From assembly GCA_024280975.1 (NCBI GenBank), contig JAMXLQ010000085.1, positions 1 through 12,768 of the forward strand: 12,768 bases of DNA, given 5' to 3'. The position numbers and the translations under genes are program-made. The notes under the pieces were generated by a model. The model was given only the letters and a program-made list of their open reading frames with translations, made no database searches and had not been told where the DNA came from. Origin of the DNA: Methanosarcina sp. (GTDB lineage: Archaea > Halobacteriota > Methanosarcinia > Methanosarcinales > Methanosarcinaceae). Shown in pieces: positions 1 to 7,189 of the stretch (its first letter is position 1; each line of letters opens with the position of its first letter).

Positions 1-833
1 ACACTGTTTCTGCTCTGACAGTAAATGATTCCGGCTTCACCTCTGTGCCTGTTCAGGTAGTCAGTAATTTCAGAAAAAGTTTCCTTCTTTGGCCTGACCT
101 CATAGTAAAGATTTTGCCGGTTAAAACTGGCTACATAAGGACCTTTTTCCGGAGAAAGAGCAAGATTAAGTTGCGATACGATATCTTCTCGAACCCTTTC
201 GGTGGCTGTTGCCGTAAGAGCAATAATTGGGATATCAGGGAAACCTGTTTTAGGATCCCTCAAGAGCTTCAGTTTCCTGTATTCAGGCCGAAAATCATGT
301 CCCCACTCGGAAATACAGTGCGCTTCGTCAATTGCAAAGAGACTGACCTTTCCCTTCTTTAAAAAGGCAAGGGTTCCTGGCATCATGAGCCTTTCTGGAG
401 CAACATAAAGAACTTTTAATCTGTTTTCGAGAAAAGCTGTCTTCACATCCCGGTTTTCTCTGGCACTCTGGGTACTGTTCATGCAGGCTGCGGCAATCCC
501 GTTTGCTTCAAGCCCATCAACCTGATCTTTCATCAGGGAAATCAGGGGGGAAACAACAATTGTAACCCCTTCCATGAGAAGAGCAGGCAACTGATAGCAG
601 ATTGACTTGCCCCCGCCGGTAGGCATGAGCACGAAAACGTCTTTCCCTTCCAGAACATCCCTGATAATTTCCTCCTGCAAAGGGCGAAAAGAAGTATATC
701 CGAAATACTGGTGCAGGGCTGAATACATTCTGGCAGATAGAGAAGACTTGGGCTCAAGCTCGCGTTTACTTGCCTTCAAAAAACTATATTCAGTGCTCGT
801 TTTCGAATCCCCCTGACCTGTAGAATTGTCATG
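1..833 (-). CDS. recQ: RecQ-family ATP-dependent DNA helicase, N-terminal part (cut by window edge)
   Basis: This is a superfamily 2 3'-5' DNA helicase of the RecQ group, which unwinds DNA during repair and recombination. Reading the minus strand, helicase motifs appear in order: the RecQ Q-motif region (YFGYTSFRPLQEEII, about residues 43-57), Walker A (MPTGGGKS, 70-77), the DEAH box within FAIDEAHCISEWGHD (about 165-180), motif III (LTATAT), and motif IV (GIIYCQSR) just before the left edge. The remaining helicase C-terminal lobe and any RQC or HRDC domain lie outside. The frame is open from a stop at 864-866. The first ATG is at 833. A second ATG at 728 (codon 36) sits just before the conserved domain and is a serious alternative. 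Neither has a clear ribosome binding site, so the start is uncertain, but the family call is firm. No neighbour is obviously linked to it. Confidence 0.9.
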
Positions 834-929
834 CCAGAAATAACCCCGGAAGACCCAGGGAAATCAAGATAAGGATATGCTTTATGCATAGACATATCTT
901 CAAGCTTCAATTTTGATAATAGACAGTTT

Positions 930-943
930 CCATATTTATAATA
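930..943 (-). promoter_or_regulatory. Candidate TATA box for recQ
   Basis: Read on the minus strand the stretch is TTATAAATATGG, a good archaeal TATA-like element about 100 nt upstream of the 833 start. A transcript would begin near 905-910. The element is nearly symmetrical, so it could also serve the plus strand. This is inferred from sequence only. Confidence 0.4.
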
Positions 944-1259
944 GATTATTCTCATGTTATGAGAAATCAGATGTCAGTATAAAGTACGTCAGGTCTGGAA
1001 TCCTGACGCTGTGATGTTTCAAGCTCATCATATTTAAGTTGCAGGTGTGCGGGGCGAAAGTATTTAGCTACATCCGCTGTAAACTCTCGACACATATTAA
1101 AAAATTATTAATAAAGTAGAGGTTAGAAAGGGTTTAAAAAGGAAAAACGAGATTACCAAATTCGGAAAAATCTGAAAAAGATTGAGAAATTGGAAATAAA
1201 TAAGCAGTATACTGATTTCTAGCGTCAACATTATTAATGTTTGGTTTTGAGGTAAAGAT

Positions 1260-1305
1260 AGGAAAATAAGGGGTGCGGCTACACCCAGGCACTTCTTATT
1301 TTCCT
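1260..1305. repeat. Nested hairpin: 11-bp perfect outer stem, 5-bp inner stem
   Basis: AGGAAAATAAG (1260-1270) pairs perfectly with CTTATTTTCCT (1295-1305). Inside, GGGTG (1271-1275) pairs with CACCC (1282-1286). It lies about 90 nt downstream of the stop of the minus-strand small gene at 1394-1528, so it may be a 3' end or processing element of that transcript. A structured small RNA is an alternative. The pairing is direct observation; the role is inference. Confidence 0.5.
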
Positions 1306-1393
1306 CTTAAGATAATCTTTTTTACCAGCCAACTATTTTTCCCCAATTTTCCATTCTTGTACATTTTTCCTTATTCCAAAAATTTCACCCACT

Positions 1394-1528
1394 TCAGTCT
1401 ACAACTTCCTTGTCTTTTACCATCCACTCCAGGGTATCGGCTATTTTTTTCTGTGACTCTGTAAGGCTTTCCAGGGATTTTGCAATGCTTTCAAGCTTAT
1501 CGATAATCTCATAGTTCTCACTACCCAT
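1394..1528 (-). CDS. Small acidic coiled-coil-like protein, 44 aa, unknown function
   Basis: The minus strand encodes MGSENYEIIDKLESIAKSLE and continues with charged heptad-like sequence to a TGA stop (1394-1396). Codons 6-35 show Leu/Ile spacing at 3-4 residues with many Glu and Lys, as in a short amphipathic helix or coiled coil. There is no membrane segment, signal peptide or cysteine. Support for a real gene: an in-frame stop lies just upstream (1556-1558), a GAGAGGAG ribosome binding site lies at 1541-1548 (12 nt before the ATG, slightly far; an in-frame GTG at 1537 and TTG at 1540 are too close), and a TATA-like element AATTATATAC lies at 1584-1593. The product matches no family I recognise. 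Methanosarcina genomes contain many such small proteins. It is probably monocistronic. Confidence 0.55.
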   Translation of the reverse strand: MGSENYEIIDKLESIAKSLESLTESQKKIADTLEWMVKDKEVVD

Positions 1529-1583
1529 TCCTATCACCAACTCCTCTCTGGCGTTTTAATAGGAATATTCTTGGAAAAGCTTT

Positions 1584-1593
1584 GTATATAATT
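1584..1593 (-). promoter_or_regulatory. Candidate TATA box for the 44-aa gene
   Basis: Minus-strand reading is AATTATATAC, close to the archaeal box A consensus. With the usual 25 nt spacing, transcription would start near 1560, giving a leader of about 30 nt that includes the GAGAGGAG site. Confidence 0.45.
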
Positions 1594-1894
1594 CTAATTT
1601 TTAATTTTCTGGAAAGAGTACACTTAAATTTCTGTTTTATAGAATTTACGGATTTTTCGTTATCAAATTTAGTTTTCCGTAAATCTTCACGAGATGGTTT
1701 TTTTGGCCCTTACCTAAGTGATTTTACCAGCCAGTGAGTTACTGGGCAATAGGATGCAAAATTAAAGTCCAAAACCAGAAATTAAAGAAAACCTTTTCCA
1801 CGTTTATAGCTCCCACGAGCAAAAAAATACATTAAGATTTCATTCCATCTTAGCATGACTAAAATATTTTCATTTATTTGACAACTTCTTTTAT

Positions 1895-1909
1895 GATACC
1901 TTTAAATAT
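1895..1909 (+). promoter_or_regulatory. Candidate promoter (BRE/TATA) for guaAB
   Basis: GATACCTTTAAATAT contains a TATA element (1901-1909). The start of transcription is predicted near 1933, giving a leader of about 100 nt before the ATG at 2037. The guaAB ribosome binding site AAGGAG (2024-2029) lies 7 nt before the ATG. Confidence 0.45.
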
Positions 1910-2036
1910 CAAAACCCCCATGCACAAACTCATATATCGTAATGAAAAAATCAAATTCAGATAATTCAGATAATGTCTACTGATCACGATCATTTTTCAC
2001 AGGATTTCAGTTTAGCATCATTTAAGGAGCATTTCA

Positions 2037-2954
2037 ATGGTAAAACCCGAAAAATTCATTCCAAAAGCGGTTGAAAAAATTAGCAAGGAAATAAAGGATG
2101 GGAGAGCAATCATTGCGCTTTCTGGCGGTGTGGACAGTTCTGTTTGTGCAGAACTGGCTTACAGGGCTATAGGAGACAGATTGCAGCCTATATATATCGA
2201 TACAGGGCTCATGAGAAAAGGAGAAACCGAGAGGATAAAACATATTTTTTCCCATATGAACCTTGATATTGTTTATGCAAAGGATAGGTTCCTTGCAGCC
2301 CTGAAGGATATAACTGACCCTGAAGAGAAAAGAAAGGCTATAGGCGAGACTTTTATCCGCGTGTTTGAGGAAGAAGCGAGAAAGCTTGCAGCCGATTATC
2401 TTATTCAGGGCACGATTTACCCTGATAGGATTGAGTCCGAAGGCGGAATTAAATCCCACCACAACGTTGGAGGGCTGCCCAGCGTAATGGACTTCGAGAA
2501 GATAGTTGAACCTATTGAGGACCTTTACAAAGATGAGGTTAGGGAAGTTGCCTGGGCGCTCCAGCTACCTGACGAAATCTGCGAAAGGATGCCTTTCCCT
2601 GGGCCGGGCCTGGCTGTGCGGATTCTTGGGGAAGTTACAGAGGAAAAACTTGAAGTTGTGAGGGAAGCAAACTTTATAGTAGAAGAAGAACTTCTTGACA
2701 GGTTCTGTCCCTGGCAGACCTTTGCCGCTGTGCTTGGCAAAGGAACAGGTGTGAAGGGAGATATCCGGGCTTACGGCTGGATCGTAGCTGTAAGGGCTGT
2801 AGGCTCCAGAGATGGAATGACGGCAGAAGCGCTCGAACTTCCCTGGGATGTACTCAAAAAACTGGAATCCAGAATTACCTCTGAAATTCCGAAAGTAGCC
2901 AGGGTAGTTTATGATATCACGCCCAAGCCACCTGCAACAATCGAGTTCGAGTGA
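2037..2954 (+). CDS. guaAB: GMP synthase subunit B (ATP-pyrophosphatase, archaeal split type)
   Basis: This is the XMP-aminating subunit of GMP synthase (XMP + ATP + ammonia to GMP), the last step of guanine nucleotide synthesis. The 305-residue protein starts directly with the ATP-pyrophosphatase domain: the PP-loop SGGVDSS is at residues 29-35, IYIDTGLMRKGE at about 52-63, and the downstream GMP synthase motif FPGPGLAVRILGE leads into the C-terminal dimerisation domain, ending in KPPATIEFE as the family does. The glutaminase domain, fused at the N-terminus in bacteria, is absent. In archaea it is a separate protein (GuaAa), and it is not in this window, so it must be encoded elsewhere. The start is well supported by AAGGAG 7 nt upstream. 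A stem-loop with a T-run follows the stop, so it is probably transcribed alone. Confidence 0.95.
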   Translation: MVKPEKFIPKAVEKISKEIKDGRAIIALSGGVDSSVCAELAYRAIGDRLQPIYIDTGLMRKGETERIKHIFSHMNLDIVYAKDRFLAALKDITDPEEKRKAIGETFIRVFEEEARKLAADYLIQGTIYPDRIESEGGIKSHHNVGGLPSVMDFEKIVEPIEDLYKDEVREVAWALQLPDEICERMPFPGPGLAVRILGEVTEEKLEVVREANFIVEEELLDRFCPWQTFAAVLGKGTGVKGDIRAYGWIVAVRAVGSRDGMTAEALELPWDVLKKLESRITSEIPKVARVVYDITPKPPATIEFE

Positions 2955-3028
2955 AGTACAGGCCATTTAAATGAATTAGGTTTGTAGACTATAATAAGAA
3001 AGAGTATAGAGTAACAAAGAACGAATAA

Positions 3029-3061
3029 TGAAGCTGTCTTTCAGCTTCAAAAATCTTTTTT
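3029..3061 (+). terminator. Stem-loop plus T-run downstream of guaAB
   Basis: TGAAGCTG (3029-3036) and CAGCTTCA (3042-3049) form a perfect 8-bp stem with a 5 nt loop, followed by an A-rich patch and a six-T run (3056-3061). It separates guaAB from the next gene. T-runs are the main termination signal in archaea; the hairpin may stabilise the 3' end. Confidence 0.5.
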
Positions 3062-3100
3062 ACAATTACAAAGAAAGCCGCAAAGCGAGTTTTTACGCCC

Positions 3101-4141
3101 ATGACCCTGAATAAAGCAGTAATGGAAATCCGGCAGCGGATTAAAGTTAAACCTTCTCCTACCAATGAACCTGCAGCAAGCTGGACAGGAGTTGACCTTG
3201 TAAATGGAACTCAAGTAAAGACTTTAACTGTAATCTTCAAGAGCGCAGGCTGCCACTGGGGAAAAGCCGGAGGGTGTACCATGTGTGGTTATGTCTATGA
3301 CTGCGCAAGTGAGCCCCCAACTCTAGAGGATTACAAGACCCAGCTTGCAAGAGCGATGAAAAAAGCTGAAAAATTCCCCGAGTTTATGGTCAAAATTTTT
3401 ACCTCAGGAAGTTTTCTTGATGAACAGGAGGTTCCTTCTGAGGCAAGAGATATAATCCTCAAGACTCTTGTAGACGACCCCAGGGTAGTCAAGGTACTTG
3501 CGGAGACCCGCCCTAACTTCGTGACCGAAGATAATGTGCAAGAGTGTCTTAAGATCCTGAAAAACAAACCCTTTGAGCTGGCTTTTGGGCTGGAGACGAG
3601 CTCGGATAGGATCCGCAGGGACTCCATTAATAAAGGTTTTACCTTCAGGGATTTTGTTCATGCCGCAGAAATTACAAGAAAAAATGGGGCAACCGTAAAA
3701 GCATACCTGATGCTAAAACCTCTCTTCCTCTCCGAGCGTCAGGCCCTTGAAGATATCATTCGTTCCATAGATGATGCAGCCCCTTACGCTGACACAATCT
3801 CCATCAACCTCTGTAATGTCCAGAAAGGAACCCTTGTCGAAGCGCTCTGGGAAAAAGGACAATATCGCCCTCCCTGGCTCTGGAGCATTGTAGAAATTCT
3901 GCAAAGAGCAAAAGCGGCCCATCCTGACCTTCCTCTTATGTCAGATCCGGTCGGTGCGGGCTCAAAACGCGGCCCTCACAATTGTAAAATCTGCAACCAG
4001 GACGTCTCAGACTCTCTAAGAACGTTTTCACTTACTCAAAACCCGGAAGATCTCAAGATGACAGACTGTGAATGCAAAGAACTCTGGAAGAAAGTCCTGG
4101 AACTTGATGACTTTACCTATGGAGCACCTATTCTAGCTTGA
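3101..4141 (+). CDS. raSEA: Radical SAM protein, archaeosine synthase beta-type (RaSEA)
   Basis: The protein looks like the RaSEA radical SAM enzyme (formerly a predicted Fe-S oxidoreductase family), which works with ArcS to turn the lysine adduct of preQ0 at position 15 of archaeal tRNA into archaeosine. At 346 residues it has its iron-sulfur cysteines at C51, C59 and C62 (GCHWGKAGGCTMCGY). This is a CX7CX2C spacing rather than the classic CX3CX2C. TSGSFLD (101-107) and LETS (164-167) fit later strands of the radical SAM barrel. A C-terminal cysteine set (C295, C298, C323, C325) could bind zinc or a second cluster. The ATG at 3101 is the first possible ATG after an in-frame stop at 3029-3031, but it has no clear ribosome binding site; codon 8 (3122) is an alternative. 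ArcS and the preQ0 genes are not in the window. The family call is from memory of the sequence pattern and is fairly sure. Confidence 0.8.
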   Translation: MTLNKAVMEIRQRIKVKPSPTNEPAASWTGVDLVNGTQVKTLTVIFKSAGCHWGKAGGCTMCGYVYDCASEPPTLEDYKTQLARAMKKAEKFPEFMVKIFTSGSFLDEQEVPSEARDIILKTLVDDPRVVKVLAETRPNFVTEDNVQECLKILKNKPFELAFGLETSSDRIRRDSINKGFTFRDFVHAAEITRKNGATVKAYLMLKPLFLSERQALEDIIRSIDDAAPYADTISINLCNVQKGTLVEALWEKGQYRPPWLWSIVEILQRAKAAHPDLPLMSDPVGAGSKRGPHNCKICNQDVSDSLRTFSLTQNPEDLKMTDCECKELWKKVLELDDFTYGAPILA

Positions 4142-4144
4142 AAT

Positions 4145-4254
4145 CTCGAGTTCCGTCACCCGAGTCCCGTCTCGGGAGGACGGGGCCCTTTTCGGCAGAG
4201 TTGCGGCTCTGCAGTGCGCTGTCCGTTTCACTCGCTTCGCTCGCTCAAGCGGAC
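4145..4254. repeat. GC-rich block of short palindromes between convergent genes
   Basis: Four stems can be seen: CCCGAG/CTCGGG (4159-4164 with 4171-4176), the overlapping and mutually exclusive CCCGTC/GACGGG (4166-4171 with 4179-4184), GCAGAG/CTCTGC (4195-4200 with 4207-4212), and GTCCG/CGGAC (4221-4225 with 4250-4254) enclosing CTCGCTTCGCTCGCT. The block is much more GC-rich than its surroundings and lies between the converging ends of the radical SAM gene and argB. It may be a decayed intergenic repeat element or a shared 3' end structure. Confidence 0.55.
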
Positions 4255-4367
4255 TAAGTTATAATAAAAGTACCAAGTTTCGCTCAAGAGGGCTGATTTA
4301 TATTAAACTAGTTAAGTTCAAGGGGACCAATGGACGATGATATTTATTTTCAAGCGGCGACGCACTA

Positions 4368-5279
4368 TTATTTATTTTCTTTTGGTTTTTCCAACTTGCC
4401 TAATTTACAGACCATAGTTCCGACTCCGCAATCAGTAAAGAGTTCAAGAAGCATGGAGTGAGAAACACTTCCATTTATTATATGGGCTCTTTCAACCCCA
4501 TTTTTCACTGCGACTGCTGCGCCTTTGAGTTTTGGAATCATACCTCCTTGTATAACGCCTTCAGCGATAAGAGGATCAATATCTTCCAGAGTGACGCGGG
4601 AAATTCGGCTATTGGGATCGTTTATATCTCTAAGCAGACCTGAAATATCAGTCATCAGGATAAGCTTTTTGGCATGTAGAGCTGCAGCAATGTCGCCTGC
4701 CACTATATCAGCATTAATATTCAGGGCATTGCCCTTTGCATCTACCGCAATTGGAGAAATAACTGGAATGTAGCCATTTTTAAGCACTATATGCAGAATG
4801 TCAGGATTAATTACCTCACTTTCCCCAACCCAACCAATATCGACTTCAGTCTCAATACCGTTAATTACTATCTGTGCAGCCTGTTTATGGCCAAGAATCA
4901 TTCTTCCATCATGTCCCGTAAGCCCAATACCTTTTCCTCCGCAAACTCCAATAAGGGACACGATTTTAGTATTGATATTCCCGACAAGGACCATCCTGGC
5001 AATTTCCATCGTCTCGTCATCTGTAATACGTAAGCCCTGGAAAAACTCAGCTTTTTTGCCCATCCGCTCCATTTTTTCTGTGATCTCAGGCCCACCCCCG
5101 TGTACAATAACGGGCTTGATTCCCACGTAGCGCAGGAGTACAATATCTTTTATAATATCTTCCATGATCTGGGCGCTGACCATTGCATTTCCACCCACTT
5201 TGATAACCATGATTGAGTCATAGAACTCCTGCATGTAGGGCAAGGCTTCAATGAGCACGTTCTCTCTCTTCAGTTCCAT
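4368..5279 (-). CDS. argB: Acetylglutamate kinase
   Basis: This enzyme phosphorylates N-acetyl-L-glutamate, the second step of the acetylated arginine pathway. Motifs of the amino acid kinase fold are clear: IKVGGNAM (26-33, with phosphate-binding Lys27 and Gly29-30), VHGGGPEI (59-66), and NINADIVAGDIA with LILMTDISGLL in the nucleotide-binding half. The chosen start gives 303 residues, typical of the family, and begins MELKRENVLIEALPYMQEF as in close relatives. An upstream in-frame ATG at 5348 would add 23 residues lacking family similarity. Neither start has a ribosome binding site. A TATA-like ATTTAAAAA about 22 nt before the 5279 ATG suggests a leaderless or nearly leaderless message. No other arginine gene is adjacent. 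It ends near the palindromic block shared with the convergent radical SAM gene. Confidence 0.93.
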   Translation of the reverse strand: MELKRENVLIEALPYMQEFYDSIMVIKVGGNAMVSAQIMEDIIKDIVLLRYVGIKPVIVHGGGPEITEKMERMGKKAEFFQGLRITDDETMEIARMVLVGNINTKIVSLIGVCGGKGIGLTGHDGRMILGHKQAAQIVINGIETEVDIGWVGESEVINPDILHIVLKNGYIPVISPIAVDAKGNALNINADIVAGDIAAALHAKKLILMTDISGLLRDINDPNSRISRVTLEDIDPLIAEGVIQGGMIPKLKGAAVAVKNGVERAHIINGSVSHSMLLELFTDCGVGTMVCKLGKLEKPKENK

Positions 5280-5398
5280 GATGTAGGAATCAGAAAATCT
5301 GTTTTTAAATCTATCGTTAAGGACTTTGATAAAAGCTAGAAGGAGCATGTGAAGGTAAAATGAAATAATTAATTTCCGAAAAGTATTGGAAATAAGCC

Positions 5399-5437
5399 AG
5401 CCTGGATAGTATTAAAAACTAAAGACCAGTCCAGGCT
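5399..5437. repeat. Inverted repeat AGCCTGGA/TCCAGGCT upstream of argB
   Basis: An 8-bp perfect inverted repeat (5399-5406 and 5430-5437) with a 23 nt AT-rich spacer lies between the MC1 gene's 3' end and argB. It could be an operator for argB, part of the MC1 3' end, or chance. There is no independent support for any role. Confidence 0.3.
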
Positions 5438-5451
5438 AATTCTATATCTGG

Positions 5452-5487
5452 ATTAAAGAAAAAGAAAGAAACCCCAATTTTCAGGGT
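5452..5487 (-). terminator. Pyrimidine-rich terminator of the MC1 gene
   Basis: On the minus strand, about 28 nt after the MC1 stop, a weak stem (ACCC/GGGT around 5471-5487) is followed by a T/C tract TTCTTTCTTTTTCTTT (5455-5470). T-rich tracts of this sort end archaeal transcripts. Confidence 0.5.
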
Positions 5488-5514
5488 ATGTAAGAGAAAT
5501 TAGGTTTATCAGGT

Positions 5515-5799
5515 TTACTCAATTTTTTCTATTTTTTCTTTCTTGACAAAGGGCTTGCTGATTTTCTCAGGCATCCAGTTAGGCCTGTTTTTAGGGGCTT
5601 CGACGAGTTCCTTCCATGCCTTGAAAACGTGCACCTTCTTTGTCCCGCGTTCTCTGAGGCGGATGATATCCGGCTTGGATTTAGTCCCGGCGCCTCGGTT
5701 TGCAGCTTTCAGAGCAGCCTGCCGAGGCTGTTTTCCAGTGAAAACTCCGTGCTCATTGCCTTCTTCGTCTCGTAAAACAAAATTTCTTGTGTTGGACAT
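5515..5799 (-). CDS. Methanogen chromosomal protein MC1
   Basis: MC1 is the small, abundant, basic architectural protein of Methanosarcina chromatin. It binds DNA as a monomer without strict sequence specificity and bends it sharply. The product is 94 residues with Met (93 mature), the known length. It reads MSNTRNFVLRDEEGNEHGVF at the N-terminus, carries the TGKQPRQAALKAANRG segment, RLRERGTKKVHVFKAW, and the Trp-Met-Pro-containing C-terminal arm before a Lys-rich end. This agrees nearly residue for residue with the MC1 family as I remember it. The ATG at 5799 has GAGGTGA 5 nt upstream. An in-frame GTG at 5808 overlaps that site and is not the start. A strong TATA box and a T-rich terminator bracket it, so it should be a highly expressed single gene. 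Confidence 0.96.
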   Translation of the reverse strand: MSNTRNFVLRDEEGNEHGVFTGKQPRQAALKAANRGAGTKSKPDIIRLRERGTKKVHVFKAWKELVEAPKNRPNWMPEKISKPFVKKEKIEKIE

Positions 5800-6202
5800 A
5801 AAGGTCACCTCGCAAATGTATTGCTAGACACTGATTACGTTTTAAAGTATATAAAATCTTTCTTCAGGATGTTGCCTATAGTTATTGGTTTATGCAAAAT
5901 TGGCCTCAATTTACAAGGGATATATAAACTAAAATTTTCCATGTTGTTAGCAAAATGGGAAATATTTAAATAATTCTATCTTGTTAAAAATGTAGTCCAA
6001 AATAAGTTTCAGGAAATGGATTTTGGGCAATTTTGAAACTTAAGTTTTGTTGTACTTTTGGAAAAAGGAGCTGGAAAGCACAAACTTTACATGCTATAAC
6101 TCCTTATGGTCATTATATTTTTCCGAATGGAATAAAATTACATATTTATCAGGATTCATTCTACAAAACTAAACACTCATCTTTTCATGGATCTGGTTAA
6201 TT
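5800..6202. other. Divergent AT-rich promoter region between MC1 and mptA
   Basis: I see no protein gene here. It holds the MC1 promoter (minus strand) and several plus-strand TATA-like elements: GATATATAAAC (5919-5929), AAATATTTAAATAA (5962-5975) and ACATATTTATC (about 6140-6150). The last is the best placed for mptA, giving a leader of about 30 nt. The first two would give a leader of about 230-250 nt or a separate small RNA. Confidence 0.5.
5846..5857 (-). promoter_or_regulatory. TATA box of the MC1 gene
   Basis: Minus-strand reading GATTTTATATAC matches the archaeal TATA consensus well and is preceded by a purine-rich BRE-like GAAA. Transcription is predicted near 5820-5824, leaving a leader of about 22 nt that includes the GAGGTGA site. 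Confidence 0.6.
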
Positions 6203-7162
6203 ATGGAACATTGCACTTTCAACCTCCCGGACGTCCAGGCCAGCAAACCAAGCATAGCTATAAACCTTACCCGTGTCGGGGTAACAAACGTGAAAAAACT
6301 TATTGAAATCAAGCGAAAAGACAAACGTCCTATCGTACTGATATCAACTTTTGACGTTTTTGTTGACCTACCCTCCGATCGAAAAGGAGCAAATCTCTCA
6401 CGGAACTTTGAAGCTGTAGACGAGGTGCTGGAAAAGATACTCAGTACACCCGTATACGAGATTGAGCAGCTTTGTAGTGATATCGCACATAACTTGCTTG
6501 GCAGACATGAATATGCCAACCAGGCAGAAGTTCGGATGAAAAGCGAGTATATGATCAGACGTGCTTCCCCCGCGACTGGAATCAAATGCCAGGAAGTAGT
6601 GAACATCTTTGCTGAAGCATCTGCTGTAAGAGGACAGGGCAATGATGACTACTTTGACGTAAAGAAACTAATAGGTGCCGAAGTTGTAGGAATGACAGCT
6701 TGCCCCTGTGCTCAGGAGATTATGAGAGATAAAGCTGCAACTGAGCTTTCGAATCTTGGAGTTGACAAGGACACTGTCATAAAATTCCTTGAAAAAGTCC
6801 CCATGGCTACCCATAACCAGCGTGGAAAAGGAATCATCTCAATCAAGGTAGCACATGACTTTGATGTTTCCCTTGAGAGTATTATCAAAATTATTGAGAA
6901 CTCTATGAGTTCCAGCGTGTACGAGGTACTGAAACGCTCGGATGAAAAAGTCGTTGTGGAAACTGCGCATATGAACCCGAAGTTTGTGGAAGACTGCGTA
7001 AGAGCTATGGCAGACAATATAGTAAAAGAGTTCCCGAACCTGCCTGATAATGCAGTAATTACCATCAAGCAAACCAATGAGGAAAGCATTCACAGGCACA
7101 ATGCCTTTGCCGAAAGAGTTGCCCTGATGGGAGATCTCAGGATGGAAATAAGTCAAAGTTAA
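6203..7162 (+). CDS. mptA: GTP cyclohydrolase MptA (FolE2/type IB-like, Fe-dependent)
   Basis: MptA converts GTP to 7,8-dihydro-D-neopterin 2',3'-cyclic phosphate, the first step to tetrahydromethanopterin/tetrahydrosarcinapterin, the C1 carrier of methanogenesis. The 319-residue protein has family landmarks: LPDVQASKPSIAINLTRVGV near the N-terminus, STFDVFVDLPSDRKGANLSR (49-67), the metal-binding region GMTACPCAQ (163-171, Cys167 and Cys169), and THNQRG (203-208) with a likely His ligand. Archaeal MptA needs Fe(II). The start is chosen because MEHCTFNLPDVQ is the usual N-terminus; no strong ribosome binding site precedes it. The next pterin gene (mptB) is not adjacent. The gene is followed by a strong stem-loop and a T-run and is probably transcribed alone. 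Confidence 0.93.
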   Translation: MEHCTFNLPDVQASKPSIAINLTRVGVTNVKKLIEIKRKDKRPIVLISTFDVFVDLPSDRKGANLSRNFEAVDEVLEKILSTPVYEIEQLCSDIAHNLLGRHEYANQAEVRMKSEYMIRRASPATGIKCQEVVNIFAEASAVRGQGNDDYFDVKKLIGAEVVGMTACPCAQEIMRDKAATELSNLGVDKDTVIKFLEKVPMATHNQRGKGIISIKVAHDFDVSLESIIKIIENSMSSSVYEVLKRSDEKVVVETAHMNPKFVEDCVRAMADNIVKEFPNLPDNAVITIKQTNEESIHRHNAFAERVALMGDLRMEISQS

Positions 7163-7189
7163 AAACTAGAAGAATATAATAGACCAATT

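Larger units (their letters stand above)
834..1393. other. AT-rich intergenic region between recQ and the 44-aa ORF
   Basis: I see no convincing protein gene here. It contains the probable recQ promoter (930-943), a short stem-loop CGTCAGG/CCTGACG (987-993 with 1002-1008, 8 nt loop), an A-rich stretch (about 1090-1200) and a longer nested hairpin (1260-1305). The open frame covering 1273-1464 on the plus strand is low-complexity, rich in Phe and Pro, and runs antisense to the better small gene at 1394-1528, so it is not called. Confidence 0.6.
1529..2036. other. Divergent promoter region between the 44-aa gene and guaAB
   Basis: This gap separates two divergent genes. It holds the minus-strand TATA element at 1584-1593, a 9-bp inverted repeat ATTTACGGA/TCCGTAAAT (1644-1652 and 1676-1684, spacer 23 nt), and the guaAB promoter at 1901-1909. 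I see no other gene in it. Confidence 0.6.

Noticed and set aside
1273..1464. 63-residue plus-strand open frame rich in Phe and Pro
   Set aside because: It starts within the hairpin, has no ribosome binding site and is antisense to the better supported 44-residue gene.
2034..2462. 142-residue open frame on the minus strand inside guaAB
   Set aside because: It is fully antisense to a conserved gene, has no family resemblance and is a codon-bias shadow.
5280..5348. Longer argB start at 5348
   Set aside because: The 23 added residues do not resemble the family N-terminus and no ribosome binding site precedes this ATG.
6169..6642. 157-residue minus-strand open frame opposite mptA
   Set aside because: It is a shadow of the mptA reading frame; the Ser/Phe-rich product has no domain signal.
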